A DNA stretch of 44,672 nucleotides from Acidobacteriota bacterium (GTDB lineage: Bacteria; Acidobacteriota; Terriglobia; 20CM-2-55-15): NCBI GenBank assembly GCA_022821145.1, contig JAJEEE010000007.1, positions 1 to 44,672 of the forward strand. The letters run 5' to 3'. Below the pieces are notes generated by a model. It did no database searches, was not told the origin of the DNA, and saw only the letters and a list, made by a program, of their open reading frames with translations. Each line of letters starts with the position of its first letter. Position 1 is the first letter of the stretch. Both the position numbers and the translations under genes were made by a program. Positions 1 through 8,496 of this stretch are shown piece by piece.

Positions 1-112
1 CATGGTTGAGCCCTCCTCTTCGGTTCGGTCTTTCTTGTCGAAAAACCAATCCTACGAGGTCGGGCTCAACCTCTCAATCCTCTCTCCATTCCGCAGAATC
101 TAATTTGGACAG
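1..112 (-). mobile_element. Left-hand IS4-type (DUF4372) element, 5' end only
   Basis: Positions 1-112 are the exact reverse complement of 44427-44538 at the other end of the window. They are therefore the first 112 bases of a second copy of the same insertion sequence, pointing out of the window to the left. The transposase start codon is the CAT at 1-3 read on the minus strand. The 109 bases between it and the element end carry the same promoter and hairpin arms as the right copy; the arms are at 4-13 and 62-71. The inner end falls at about 110-112 and lies inside a TPR gene. The rest of the element is outside the window, so the far terminus and any target duplication cannot be seen. Confidence 0.85.
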
Positions 113-1078
113 GTATGTTCCCGTGAGAATCGGTTCGACGAGGCGCGAGTCTATTTTGGAAGCGCTATCGCCCTGGCTCCCGACATGGTCGAGCCGGTGA
201 CTCGCTCGGGCATCCTGTACGAAATGGAAGGCGATGCGGACACCGCGTTCGAATACTTCGAGCGGGCCGCTGGGATGGAGGCCGCGGGTTATCTCCCGCG
301 CCTTCTTTACGCAGACAGACTGCTCTCCCGCGATGGCTTCTTGGATCCGAACGCGGTCGCAACCGCCAGTGAACATCTGCGACAAGCGGTCGCCCTGCGC
401 CCGGACAGCGTCGAATCGCTCGAGCGCTTGGGACAGATTCTCCTGATCGATCCCGATAAAACCGCCGAAGCGCTCGACGTACTCAGCCGCGCCGTTCGGT
501 TGGATAGTGGAAACCAGAATCTGACTCTCACCTATCTGCAAGCGCTCTGGCTGTCGGGACAAACCGAAATCGCTCGCGAGATGGCCCTGGCTCTGGCGGG
601 CGCGACCACCGACCCAGAGCTCCGGCGACGAGCCGAAAGTCTTCTGGAAGACATCGCCCTACTCGGAGAACCGACCCTATTCACGGCGACCCGGGACACC
701 GCACCGCCACCCGAAGCGCCACCGACCCTTGCTCGGAGGGACGCCGTCTTGGGCGAACGCGCAGACGGCGAATTATTGCCCCGCGCCAGCGCCGCGATCG
801 TTCCGGAAGGAATGGAACACATCTCGGGCCGCCTGACGCTGATGGACTGCTCGGGCGACGGCGTGCGATTCTCGGTGGATAGCGAAGGCGAGGACCTCCG
901 GTTCGCGGCCGCTGATTCAGAGTCGGTTTCATTCGTCAGTTTCTCGTCCGAGGTGCGCGACTCGATCGCATGCGGCGAATTCTCGCCTCCACTCGCCGTG
1001 CGAATCGTCTACGACCCGGAACTCGAGGGCGGCGACACTCTGGGAAGTCCAATCGTTGTCGAGTTTCTGACCGACTAG
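113..1078 (+). CDS. TPR-repeat protein, 5' end removed by the IS
   Basis: The reading frame stays open from the IS junction at 113 and already encodes TPR-like sequence (ENRFDEARVYFGSAIALAP) before the first ATG at 185. The true start is therefore lost and the insertion truncated the gene. An in-frame TAA within the IS at 101-103 closes the frame. At least three TPR units follow, including the helix pairs around DADTAFEYFERA and EHLRQAVALRPD, then a Pro/Ala-rich linker near position 700. The C-terminal domain of about 90 residues looks beta-rich and ends at FLTD. TPR proteins are scaffolds, so no specific role can be given. If still expressed, translation would begin at ATG 185 and give 297 residues. 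It converges on the aminotransferase gene. Confidence 0.8.
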   Translation, partial: VCSRENRFDEARVYFGSAIALAPDMVEPVTRSGILYEMEGDADTAFEYFERAAGMEAAGYLPRLLYADRLLSRDGFLDPNAVATASEHLRQAVALRPDSVESLERLGQILLIDPDKTAEALDVLSRAVRLDSGNQNLTLTYLQALWLSGQTEIAREMALALAGATTDPELRRRAESLLEDIALLGEPTLFTATRDTAPPPEAPPTLARRDAVLGERADGELLPRASAAIVPEGMEHISGRLTLMDCSGDGVRFSVDSEGEDLRFAAADSESVSFVSFSSEVRDSIACGEFSPPLAVRIVYDPELEGGDTLGSPIVVEFLTD

Positions 1079-1080
1079 AA

Positions 1081-1103
1081 CCGGCATTCTTGGGGGAATG
1101 CGG
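1081..1103. terminator. Stem-loop between convergent genes
   Basis: GCATTC at 1084-1089 pairs with GAATGC at 1096-1101 around a six-base loop, extended by CC/GG across one bulged G. It sits in the short gap between the stops of the TPR gene and the aminotransferase gene. That position suits a two-way terminator, but there is no T-run on either side, so the function is inferred. Confidence 0.4.
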
Positions 1104-1113
1104 CCAGGTCTAC

Positions 1114-2358
1114 CTACGCCCGCTTCCGGCGCTCGGCGTAGTCGGCGTGCATCTCGGCGTAGGCGCCGTGGGCCGCCGCTTCGGCCTCGCCCACGTGAAC
1201 CGGGAGTCCCATGTCCGAAAGAACGGATCCGAGCGCGGCCAGGCACAGCATGACGTTCTCGGGACGGCAGGAATAACCCATCAGGCCGAAACGCCAGATC
1301 TTGCCCTTCAGCGGTCCGAGGCCGGCGCCGATCTCCAGGTTGAACTCCTCGAGCAGTTGCCTCCGAACCGCGGCTTCGTCCACACCATCCGGACAGACCA
1401 CGGCGTTCATCTGGGGAAGCTGGTGATCTGCCGCCACCAGGAACTCGAGGCCCATGGACTCCAGACCCGCCTTCAGCGCCACGTGGTGCCGGCGATGGCG
1501 CGCCCAACAGGCGTCCAGGCCCTCTTCCCGGATCAGCAAGAGCGCTTCGTGGAGCGCGAACAGTGAGTTGGTGGGCGCGGTATGGTGGTATGTCCGCTGG
1601 CTGGCGCCCCAATACCCCAGCAGCAAGTTCATGTCCATGAACCAACTGTGGATCTTGTCCCCCCGGCGCCGGACGTGTTCCACGGCGCGCTCGGAGAACG
1701 AAACCGGAGACAGGCCGGGAGTGCACGACAGGCACTTCTGGCTGCCGGAATAGATCGCGTCCACATCCCATCGATCGACGTGGACCGGGATGCCGCCCAA
1801 CGACGTCACCGCGTCCATGATCACCAGCGCGTCGTGATCGTGAGCGATGCGGGTCAGCGTCTCGGCGTCGGACTCGCAGCCGGTGGATGTCTCGGCGTGG
1901 ACGAAAGCCACGACCCGGGCGTCGGGGTGCTTCCGGAGCGCGTCCTCGACCTTCCGAGGGTCGACGGGACTGCCCCATGCATCCTCCACGACGATCGGCT
2001 TCCCGCCCATGCGAACGACGTTCTCGACCATGCGCCCGCCGAAGACCCCGTTCCGGCACACGACGACCTTGTCGCCCGGAGCCACCAGGTTGACGAAGCA
2101 GTATTCCATGCCGACCGAGCCCGGACCGGACAACGGGAAGGTCAGCGGGTTCCGGGTCTGATAGACGTAGCCCAGCAGCGACTTCAACTCTTCCATCATC
2201 TCGACGAAAACAGGATCGAGATAGCCGATCGCGGGCTGGCTCATCGTAGTCAGGACGCGCGGATGGATCTCGGTCGGGCCGGGCCCCATCAGCGTGCGTT
2301 GCGGCGGATGGAAGGACTGGATACGCTTGTCGGGCGCGAATTCGTTCATCAGACTCAT
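1114..2358 (-). CDS. Class V aminotransferase, alanine-glyoxylate aminotransferase-like
   Basis: This 414-residue protein is a fold-type I PLP enzyme of the AGXT/serine-pyruvate aminotransferase group. Such enzymes move the amino group of alanine or serine to glyoxylate or pyruvate. The N-terminal MGPGPTEIHPRVL segment is typical of the group, followed by the HAETSTG motif (154-160), the PLP-ring Asp in MDAVTSLGG (D182) and the Schiff-base lysine in SGSQKCLS (K208). The ATG at 2358 was chosen over a longer frame because it has a GGGGAG ribosome site and starts the conserved region. A promoter lies upstream at 2392-2420. It diverges from the TRAP operon, so a link to the amino acid side of that substrate is possible but not shown. 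Confidence 0.92.
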   Translation of the reverse strand: MSLMNEFAPDKRIQSFHPPQRTLMGPGPTEIHPRVLTTMSQPAIGYLDPVFVEMMEELKSLLGYVYQTRNPLTFPLSGPGSVGMEYCFVNLVAPGDKVVVCRNGVFGGRMVENVVRMGGKPIVVEDAWGSPVDPRKVEDALRKHPDARVVAFVHAETSTGCESDAETLTRIAHDHDALVIMDAVTSLGGIPVHVDRWDVDAIYSGSQKCLSCTPGLSPVSFSERAVEHVRRRGDKIHSWFMDMNLLLGYWGASQRTYHHTAPTNSLFALHEALLLIREEGLDACWARHRRHHVALKAGLESMGLEFLVAADHQLPQMNAVVCPDGVDEAAVRRQLLEEFNLEIGAGLGPLKGKIWRFGLMGYSCRPENVMLCLAALGSVLSDMGLPVHVGEAEAAAHGAYAEMHADYAERRKRA

Positions 2359-2391
2359 CAGTCGGCTCCCCGGGGAACGATCAAACAAGCA

Positions 2392-2420
2392 AGCATAAAT
2401 TGTGGCCGCCGGGTTGACAA
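2392..2420 (-). promoter_or_regulatory. Sigma70-type promoter of the aminotransferase gene
   Basis: On the minus strand TTGTCA (2420-2415) and TATGCT (2397-2392) are separated by exactly 17 bases. The predicted transcript start near 2385 leaves a leader of about 27 bases containing the GGGGAG ribosome site. The match is read by eye only. Confidence 0.55.
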
Positions 2421-2540
2421 GGGGGCCGGACGCGGGCTCCGAACGCGGCCATGTACACTTCCACCGTGGGCTGCTAGAGTGTTCTGCACGCTCCGGCGGG
2501 AAGATCGTGCCGGCCGGACGACACGGGACTGGAGTGGGGG

Positions 2541-3563
2541 ATGCGTGGGATGAACGTGGACAGAAACAGGATCCGTAGCGGTTTGACCGTTGTACTCCTG
2601 GCACTCGGCGCCGCGTCGTGCGGCGGGGATCGCGCCGACGCCACCGTCGACGTGGACGGCACGGCCGTCCCATCCCGGATCCAGATCGCGACGGCCAGCG
2701 TCGGAGGCAGCTACTTCCCCCTCGGCACGGCGATCGCCGAGGTCGTCACAGACAACGTCCCCGGCGTCATCGCGACCGCCGAAAGCAGCAGCGGGTCCAA
2801 TCAGAACATCCGGCTCCTGGATGCCGGCGAGATCCACTTCGGCATGGCCAACGCCGCCATCACGACCTCCGCAGTGGTGGGCGCCGGGGAGTTCGAAAAA
2901 GCGTTTCCGGTCGCCGCCGTCATCTCCCTCCAGAGCTCGGTGGCCGTGATCGTCGCGCTCGAGGGCGGCGGCGTCGCGACGATGACGGACCTGGCCGGCC
3001 AGCGGGTCACGACGGGCCCCGCCGGGGGCGGTTGGGAGTACTTCGTCGAGCCGATCATCGCCGGACACGGCGTGGCCTGGGACGACTTCCAACAGATCTA
3101 CGAAAGCCAAGCCAATGCGATGGAGCTGCTGAAGGACGGCACGGTCGACGCCGTCTTCGTGGGCGGCACGGTGCCCCATGCCACGATCGTCTCGGCCACG
3201 GCGACGCACGCGCTCGAGTTCCTGCCCTACGATTCCGGCGCGCTCGCGCGAATACGGGCCGACCACCCGTTCATCGTGCCGGTCACGATCCCCGCGGGCA
3301 CCTTCGAAGGTCAGGACGGCGACCTCCAGTCCGCCGATTCGGGCACGGCGCAGTTGCTGGTCCACGCCGACGCCGACCCGGACATGGTCTACCTGATCAC
3401 GAAGACGATCTACGAGAACAGGGACGCCATCGCCCGGGCGCATCCGGCCGGCCGAGAAATCACGCCCGAACGGGCCGCGATGGACATCGGCGTGCCCTAC
3501 CACGAAGGCAGCCTGCGCTACTTCCGGGAAATCGGGATCCTGCCGGACTCGCTGGCGAACTGA
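2541..3563 (+). CDS. TAXI-family TRAP transporter solute receptor (lipoprotein)
   Basis: This 340-residue protein is a TAXI-type substrate-binding protein, the extracytoplasmic receptor of a TRAP secondary transporter. The N-terminus is a lipoprotein signal with lipobox LGAASC at about residues 22-27, so the protein should be anchored in the periplasm-facing membrane. The mature part begins with the family pattern IATASVGGSYFPLGTAIAEV and continues with AESSSGSNQNIRLLDAGE and GMANAAIT, the ligand-binding face of this family. The next gene, 19 bases on, is the fused permease, so the two form one transporter. The substrate is unknown; TAXI systems often take organic acids. ATG 2550 is an alternative start. 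Confidence 0.93.
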   Translation: MRGMNVDRNRIRSGLTVVLLALGAASCGGDRADATVDVDGTAVPSRIQIATASVGGSYFPLGTAIAEVVTDNVPGVIATAESSSGSNQNIRLLDAGEIHFGMANAAITTSAVVGAGEFEKAFPVAAVISLQSSVAVIVALEGGGVATMTDLAGQRVTTGPAGGGWEYFVEPIIAGHGVAWDDFQQIYESQANAMELLKDGTVDAVFVGGTVPHATIVSATATHALEFLPYDSGALARIRADHPFIVPVTIPAGTFEGQDGDLQSADSGTAQLLVHADADPDMVYLITKTIYENRDAIARAHPAGREITPERAAMDIGVPYHEGSLRYFREIGILPDSLAN

Positions 3564-3582
3564 GGGCCGTTTCCGACAGACG

Positions 3583-5505
3583 GTGGCTACGGACGATCAC
3601 GGCGAAACGCCCGCCGCCGCCCCGCGCACCGATTCGGAGGGAGACGCCCTCCAGCGGCGTCTGATTCCGGTCCTCGCCGTCGCGTTCGCCGTCTTCGCAA
3701 TCCTCGAAGTCAACCTGCTGCGGCTGCAACCGTTTCAACAGCGAGCGGTCTTCCTGGCGCTCCCCCTCGCGCTCGCATTCCTTATTCCCGGCCGGTCGGC
3801 GGCCGCTCGGACCCCGGCGCGGACGGCCGTCGACTACCTGCTGGCCGTCCTGAGCCTGTGGGCCTGCGGCTACATCGTCGTGAACCTCGACGCCCTGATG
3901 CAACGGATGGGGACCCCGACCACGATGGACCTGATCGCCGGAACCGTCGGCGGCGTGCTGGTCGTCGCCGCCACCCTGCGCCGAATCGGATGGGCCCTGC
4001 CCGTCATCACGGCCGTCTTCGTCGCGTACGCGTACTGGGGCGGCCTGCTTCCGGTCGCATTGGGGGGGCACACCGGCTATTCCTTCAGCCGGATCGTGAC
4101 GCAGGCGTTCCTGACGATCGAGGGGGTGTTCGGGATTCCGCTGGCCGTCATGTTCACGTACGTGTTCCCGTTCGTGCTGTTCGGTTTGGTCCTGGAGGCG
4201 ATCGGCGGTCTCGGTTTCGCGATCGACCTGGCCGAAGCGGTGCTGGGACGGTTCCGCGGCGGTCCGTCCAAGGTCGCCGTCGTTTCCAGCGCCGTGTTCG
4301 GAACGGTGAACGGCAGCGCCGTGGCCAACGTCGTCACCGCCGGCGCGTTCACCATACCCATGATGAAGAAGAGCGGCGTCCAGCCGCACGTCGCCGGCGC
4401 CGTCGAGGCCGTGGCGTCGACGGGCGGACAGTTGATGCCGCCCGTCATGGGCGCCGCCGCGTTCGTCATGGCGGAGTACCTGGGCGTTCCCTACGTCCGG
4501 ATCATCGTCGCGGCGCTGATTCCCGCGATTCTCTATTACCTGGCCCTGTTCGCCACGATCCACTTCCACGCGGCGCGGCACGGAATCGGCGGGATGAGGA
4601 TCGACGCCCAGGGGGCGCTGATCCTTCGCGTTCTGAAGCGCAAGGAACTCTACCTGTTCACGGCGCCGGTGGCCGTCCTGATCGGTTGTCTCGCGTCCGG
4701 GTTCACGCCGACCCGCTCGGCGACCTACGCGATCCTCGCGGGATTCGGCGCCAGCCTGTTCTTCGGAGATCGGCGGCTCGGGCCGCGGCGCCTCTTCGGC
4801 GTTCTCGAACGGGCTGGCCGCGAAGCCGTGTCGCTGTGCTGCGCGGTCGCCTGCGTGGGTATCGTCATCGGGCTGATCCTGATGACCGCGCTGGCCAGCC
4901 GCTTCGCTCCCATGATCGAGGGTCTCGCCGGCGACAACGTCTACGCGGCCCTGTTCCTGGTGATGATTTCCTCGATCGTCCTCGGCATGGGTCTGCCGAC
5001 CATCGTCTGTTACGTGCTGCTGGCCAACCTGGCGGCCGGCTCCCTGATCGATATGGGAATCCTGCCACTGGCCGCGCACATGTTCATTCTGTACTTCGGC
5101 ATGATGTCGATGGTCACGCCGCCGAGCGCCCTGGCGGCCTACGCCGGAGCGACCATCGCCGGGTCCGACATCATGAAGACGGCGTCCACCGCCTGGATGT
5201 TCTCGCTGTCCGGGTACCTGCTGCCGTTCATGTTCGCGTTGAACCCGGTTCTGCTGATGCAGGGTCCGCCGGCCGAGACCGCGCTGGCGGCGACGACCGG
5301 CGGGGTCGGCGTGATCGCCCTCGGGGCCGCGGTCGCCGGGTACATGCGCAGGAACGCGGGCGCCCTCGAACGGACGGCCCTGTTCCTCGCCGCCGGCCTC
5401 TTGATTCACGCCAGTCTCGCGACGGACCTGATCGGGCTGGCTCTTCTGGGCGGGGTCGTCGTCCGTCAGTGGCATCGTCGCGGACACGGCATGGATCCGC
5501 GCTGA
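3583..5505 (+). CDS. TRAP transporter fused 4TM/12TM permease
   Basis: This 640-residue integral membrane protein combines the small (DctQ-like) and large (DctM-like) TRAP permease subunits in one chain, the arrangement usual for TAXI systems. Many hydrophobic segments run the whole length. The large-subunit signature region FGTVNGSAVANVVTAGAFTIPMM is present in the middle, and the second repeat carries IVLGMGLPTIVCYVLLA. It should drive Na+- or H+-coupled uptake of the ligand delivered by the TAXI receptor encoded just upstream. The start is a GTG at 3583, 19 bases after the receptor stop. It is followed after 34 bases by the amidohydrolase, which suggests that uptake and breakdown are co-expressed. 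Confidence 0.93.
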   Translation: MATDDHGETPAAAPRTDSEGDALQRRLIPVLAVAFAVFAILEVNLLRLQPFQQRAVFLALPLALAFLIPGRSAAARTPARTAVDYLLAVLSLWACGYIVVNLDALMQRMGTPTTMDLIAGTVGGVLVVAATLRRIGWALPVITAVFVAYAYWGGLLPVALGGHTGYSFSRIVTQAFLTIEGVFGIPLAVMFTYVFPFVLFGLVLEAIGGLGFAIDLAEAVLGRFRGGPSKVAVVSSAVFGTVNGSAVANVVTAGAFTIPMMKKSGVQPHVAGAVEAVASTGGQLMPPVMGAAAFVMAEYLGVPYVRIIVAALIPAILYYLALFATIHFHAARHGIGGMRIDAQGALILRVLKRKELYLFTAPVAVLIGCLASGFTPTRSATYAILAGFGASLFFGDRRLGPRRLFGVLERAGREAVSLCCAVACVGIVIGLILMTALASRFAPMIEGLAGDNVYAALFLVMISSIVLGMGLPTIVCYVLLANLAAGSLIDMGILPLAAHMFILYFGMMSMVTPPSALAAYAGATIAGSDIMKTASTAWMFSLSGYLLPFMFALNPVLLMQGPPAETALAATTGGVGVIALGAAVAGYMRRNAGALERTALFLAAGLLIHASLATDLIGLALLGGVVVRQWHRRGHGMDPR

Positions 5506-5539
5506 GGCGTCCGCTTCGCACCGACGAAAGGACCGTTTC

Positions 5540-6538
5540 GTGAAAATCGACATCTTCAATCATTTCTTCCCCCGAAGCTTCTTCGACAAGTACATCCGGA
5601 TCGGCGACCGCGGCCGGGACATGGGAAAGCGCGTCCAGCGCCTACCGACCATCGCCGACCGGGACGCCCGCCTCCGGGCCCTGGACGAATTCGGCGACTA
5701 CGTCCAGGTCCTGTCGATGCCGATGCCGCCGTTGGAAGTTCTGGGCGGCCCCGACCGCACGCCGGCGCTGGCGGCGGAGGCCAACGACGGGCTGGCCGAG
5801 TTGGTGGAGAAAGAGGACCGGTTCATCGCGTTCGCGGCGGCGCTGCCCATGAACAACCCGGACGCGGCGGTCCGCGAGCTGGTCCGCGCCCTGGACGAGC
5901 TGGGCGCCAAGGGCGTGCAACTCCATTCGAACGCCGCCGGCCGGCCCCTGGACGCGCCGGAATTCCAGCCGATATTCGACGAGATCGCGCGGCGCGACGC
6001 CGTCGTCTGGCTCCACCCGTCGCGCGATGCGACGTTTTCCGACTACCAGACCGAGGACCGCTCGCTGTACGAGATCTGGTGGACGTTCGGGTGGCCCTAC
6101 GAAACCAGCGTCGCGATGGCGCGCCTGGTCTTCTCGGGCCTGTTCGACCGGCTGCCCGGCATCAAGATCGTCACGCACCACATGGGCGCCATGATCCCGT
6201 ACTTCACGGGCCGGGTCGGGCACGGCTGGGATCAACTCGGCACGCGGACCTCGGACGAGGACTACTTCGCGCTGCTCGAGTCGATGCCCAAGCGGCCCAT
6301 CGACTACTTCCACCACTTCTACGCGGATACCGCGCTGTTCGGCGCCCGCGCCGGAATGAAATGCGGCCTGGACTTCTTCGGCGTCGACCACGTGGTGTTC
6401 GCGTCGGACATGCCCTTCGAACCCTCGCCGGGCCTGTACGCGCGCGAGACGATCCAGGGCATCGAGACCATGGATCTGACGCCGGACGAGAAGGACCGCA
6501 TCTACCGGCGCAACGCCGAACGGCTGCTCAAGCTCTGA
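5540..6538 (+). CDS. Amidohydrolase-2 (ACMSD-like) family hydrolase/decarboxylase
   Basis: This 332-residue TIM-barrel protein belongs to the amidohydrolase-2 family, which includes aminocarboxymuconate-semialdehyde decarboxylase and related aromatic-acid decarboxylases. Visible metal or active-site elements are WLHPSRD (about 155), the IVTHHMGAM block (about 212) and ASDMPFEPSPG (about 290). The usual N-terminal HxH pair is altered: the segment reads DIFNHFFP, so the first His is Phe (F6) and only H8 remains. The GTG start at 5540 opens this segment directly. It lies between the TRAP permease and a P450 in an apparent operon, consistent with catabolism of an imported cyclic or aromatic acid. 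A decayed duplicate is at 8497-8602. Confidence 0.88.
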   Translation: MKIDIFNHFFPRSFFDKYIRIGDRGRDMGKRVQRLPTIADRDARLRALDEFGDYVQVLSMPMPPLEVLGGPDRTPALAAEANDGLAELVEKEDRFIAFAAALPMNNPDAAVRELVRALDELGAKGVQLHSNAAGRPLDAPEFQPIFDEIARRDAVVWLHPSRDATFSDYQTEDRSLYEIWWTFGWPYETSVAMARLVFSGLFDRLPGIKIVTHHMGAMIPYFTGRVGHGWDQLGTRTSDEDYFALLESMPKRPIDYFHHFYADTALFGARAGMKCGLDFFGVDHVVFASDMPFEPSPGLYARETIQGIETMDLTPDEKDRIYRRNAERLLKL

Positions 6539-6553
6539 GGGGCACCGGACCTG

Positions 6554-7723
6554 ATGCCGACGGCGTTCCAATACCCGCTCTCGATCATTGCCGAACCCGA
6601 CCCGTATCCCCGGTACAAGTGGATGCGCGACGAGGATCCGGCCCACTACTCGGCGGACGAGGACGTGTGGGTCCTCACCCGCTACGGGGACGTGGCCGGT
6701 GCGTTCAAGGACTGGAGGACGTGGTCGTCCCGGCGGCGCGGCAACCTGCTTCACGACATGCCCGAGCGGATCGGCAAGACGCTCGGAACCACCGACCCGC
6801 CCGAGCACACGTTCGCGCGCGGACTCGTCGACAAGGCCTTCACGCCCCGGACGGTCGAGACGCTGCGTCCCCGGATCGCCGAGCTGTCGCGCGAGCTGGT
6901 CGCCCAGGCCGCCGCCCGCCAGCCCATGGAATTCGTCGCGGACATCTCGGCGCCGTTCAACGCCGCGATCCTGGGCACGATGTTCGGCGTGCCCGAGGCG
7001 GACTTCATACACCTGCGTCATTGGCTGGACGATTTCTTCCTTCGCGAGGAGGCCGCCGAGGGCGAGGAGCCGCCCCAGGCGATCGCCATGCGCAAGCTGC
7101 GCGAGTACGCCGACGCGCTGGCCGCCGAGAAGGCGGCCTCACCGGGGGATGACCTGCTCAGCGCGATGATCAGCGCCGAGGAGGCGGGCCGGAAACTCTC
7201 GCGCGAACAGATCGTCGTCACGACGATGACGTTCCTGACGGCCGGTTTTGAATCGACGAACAACCTGTTCACGAACATGGCCTACGCCCTGGCGCGCCAT
7301 CCGGACGTGCTCGGCGCGCTTCGCGACGCCCCGGAGCGCATTCCCGAGTTCGCCGAGGAGGACATGCGCTGGGACGCGCCCGCGCAGGGCTTCGTCCGGA
7401 CGCCCACGCGCGACGTGGACCTCCACGGCCGGACGATTCCCGAGGGATCGCAGGTGCTGCTGCACGTCGGAGCGGCCAACCGCGACGAACGCGCGTTCGA
7501 ACAGCCCGACACGCTGATGCTCGGGCGGCCCAGGAAACGCCACCTCGCTTTCGGACTCGGCGTGCACTTCTGCGTCGGCGCCCCGCTGGGGCGGCTCATG
7601 GCGCAACAACTGTTCGAAGACCTGATCGGCGCCAGCCGGAACTGGGAGATCGACACCGGCCAGGCCGTCCGCGTCACGACGCCCAACTTCCGCGGCTTCT
7701 CCAGGCTTCCGCTCGGAATCTGA
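6554..7723 (+). CDS. Cytochrome P450
   Basis: This 389-residue soluble bacterial P450 is of the CYP101/CYP199-like type. The heme-binding loop reads FGLGVHFCVGAPLG with the thiolate ligand at C340. The I-helix oxygen-activation segment is TAGFESTN and the K-helix ExxR is EDMR. It should hydroxylate or demethylate a small molecule using electrons from a ferredoxin system that is not encoded in this window. It starts 15 bases after the amidohydrolase and is the last gene of the TRAP operon, so the imported substrate is the most likely target. A decayed copy of its C-terminus is found at 8603-8684. Confidence 0.94.
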   Translation: MPTAFQYPLSIIAEPDPYPRYKWMRDEDPAHYSADEDVWVLTRYGDVAGAFKDWRTWSSRRRGNLLHDMPERIGKTLGTTDPPEHTFARGLVDKAFTPRTVETLRPRIAELSRELVAQAAARQPMEFVADISAPFNAAILGTMFGVPEADFIHLRHWLDDFFLREEAAEGEEPPQAIAMRKLREYADALAAEKAASPGDDLLSAMISAEEAGRKLSREQIVVTTMTFLTAGFESTNNLFTNMAYALARHPDVLGALRDAPERIPEFAEEDMRWDAPAQGFVRTPTRDVDLHGRTIPEGSQVLLHVGAANRDERAFEQPDTLMLGRPRKRHLAFGLGVHFCVGAPLGRLMAQQLFEDLIGASRNWEIDTGQAVRVTTPNFRGFSRLPLGI

Positions 7724-7894
7724 ACGCCGGCCCGCGCGCCACAGGATCCCAGCAGCACGGCCACGCCATGAACCGCGCCAGAGACGAGGTCGCCGGTCGG
7801 TCCGGAGTTGCTCGCCCTTCCTCCCAGGGTATTCGCCTTCACTGGTTGGGTGCTTCGCGCCGCGTTCTGATCCCGCGCGCCGAGACCGCGACAG

Positions 7895-8071
7895 TCAGAT
7901 CTTCCTGATGCTGATGAGTTGCTCCAGGCCGACGAAATCGTTCGGGTTTCGCGTGAAAAGGGCCAGTCCGTTGGAAACCGCGGTGAGGAGATCGCCATCG
8001 ATCACGTCGATGTCGATCAATACGGACGTGTCCAGCAATCCCCGGGCCGGGACGGCCACCGGATCAGCCAT
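7895..8071 (-). pseudogene. VapC-like PIN toxin with an internal deletion
   Basis: The 58-residue frame begins with the first PIN-domain strand and its catalytic Asp (GLLDTSVLID, residues 11-20). It then passes directly to the C-terminal part of a VapC toxin (TAVSNGLALFTRNPNDFVGL, residues 30-49). Full-length VapC proteins have about 130 residues, so roughly 70 central residues with the other acidic residues are missing while the frame is kept. The ATG overlaps the antitoxin stop by eight bases, the normal antitoxin-toxin coupling. It should not be an active RNase. Confidence 0.8.
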
Positions 8072-8312
8072 CGACGGAGGGATCGGTCAAGACCTCCAGG
8101 TCGCTACGGAACCGCGCGGCGTCGATGCGAGGCGCGCGGGACGCGGCATCGACGATGACCGCGCGAGAGACGAACCGCCCGGGCGGGATCGGACGCAGCT
8201 CGGCCACCGAGTCCCCGTTCCGCGTCACGACGACCGACCGTCCCGCCTTGACCTCCCGGAGCACCGCCGCGGACGAATTGCGCAACTCGCGCTGGTTGAT
8301 GGCGCCGTCCAT
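8064..8312 (-). CDS. Phd/YefM-type antitoxin
   Basis: This 82-residue protein matches the Phd/YefM antitoxin family. It has the N-terminal DNA-binding pattern INQRELRNSSAAVLREVKAG followed by a strand VVVTRNGDSVAELRPI, then a C-terminal tail that in this family wraps the toxin. It looks intact. It would repress its own operon by binding the inverted repeat at 8323-8338 and neutralise a VapC toxin, but the partner gene downstream is internally deleted. The ATG at 8312 has no Shine-Dalgarno; a TACGAT box ends eight bases before it, so the transcript may be leaderless. Confidence 0.85.
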   Translation of the reverse strand: MDGAINQRELRNSSAAVLREVKAGRSVVVTRNGDSVAELRPIPPGRFVSRAVIVDAASRAPRIDAARFRSDLEVLTDPSVDG

Positions 8313-8322
8313 CGCTGTGATC

Positions 8323-8338
8323 GTAGCACACGTGCTAC
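8323..8338. promoter_or_regulatory. Probable antitoxin operator (inverted repeat)
   Basis: GTAGCAC and GTGCTAC form a perfect seven-base inverted repeat with a two-base spacer, ten bases upstream of the antitoxin start and overlapping its likely -10 box (TACGAT, 8325-8320 on the minus strand). Phd/YefM antitoxins autoregulate through such palindromes at their own promoters. Binding here is inferred from position. Confidence 0.6.
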
Positions 8339-8496
8339 CCGTGCCCGGACATCGAAGTCGCGTGCGCGGCCGGCGCGAAGCTGTCGGAGGATCAGTCCGA
8401 CCGCCGGAATCCACCACAGCGTCCGCGCCAGCTTCGGGCTGCGGTTCTGGCCCAGTTGGAAAGCGTCCCGCCTTCCCTGCCATCGCGAGTGCTCGC

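Noticed and set aside
3460..5559. 699-codon minus-strand open frame opposite the TRAP permease
   Set aside because: Composition is dominated by Arg, Gln, Asp, His and Gly, as expected for the antisense of a membrane protein gene in high-GC DNA.
8339..8496. Minus-strand frame with a hydrophobic stretch (LWWIPAVGLILRQL) upstream of the antitoxin
   Set aside because: Too short, without start signals, and runs into the decayed duplicate; could be a remnant but nothing identifies it.
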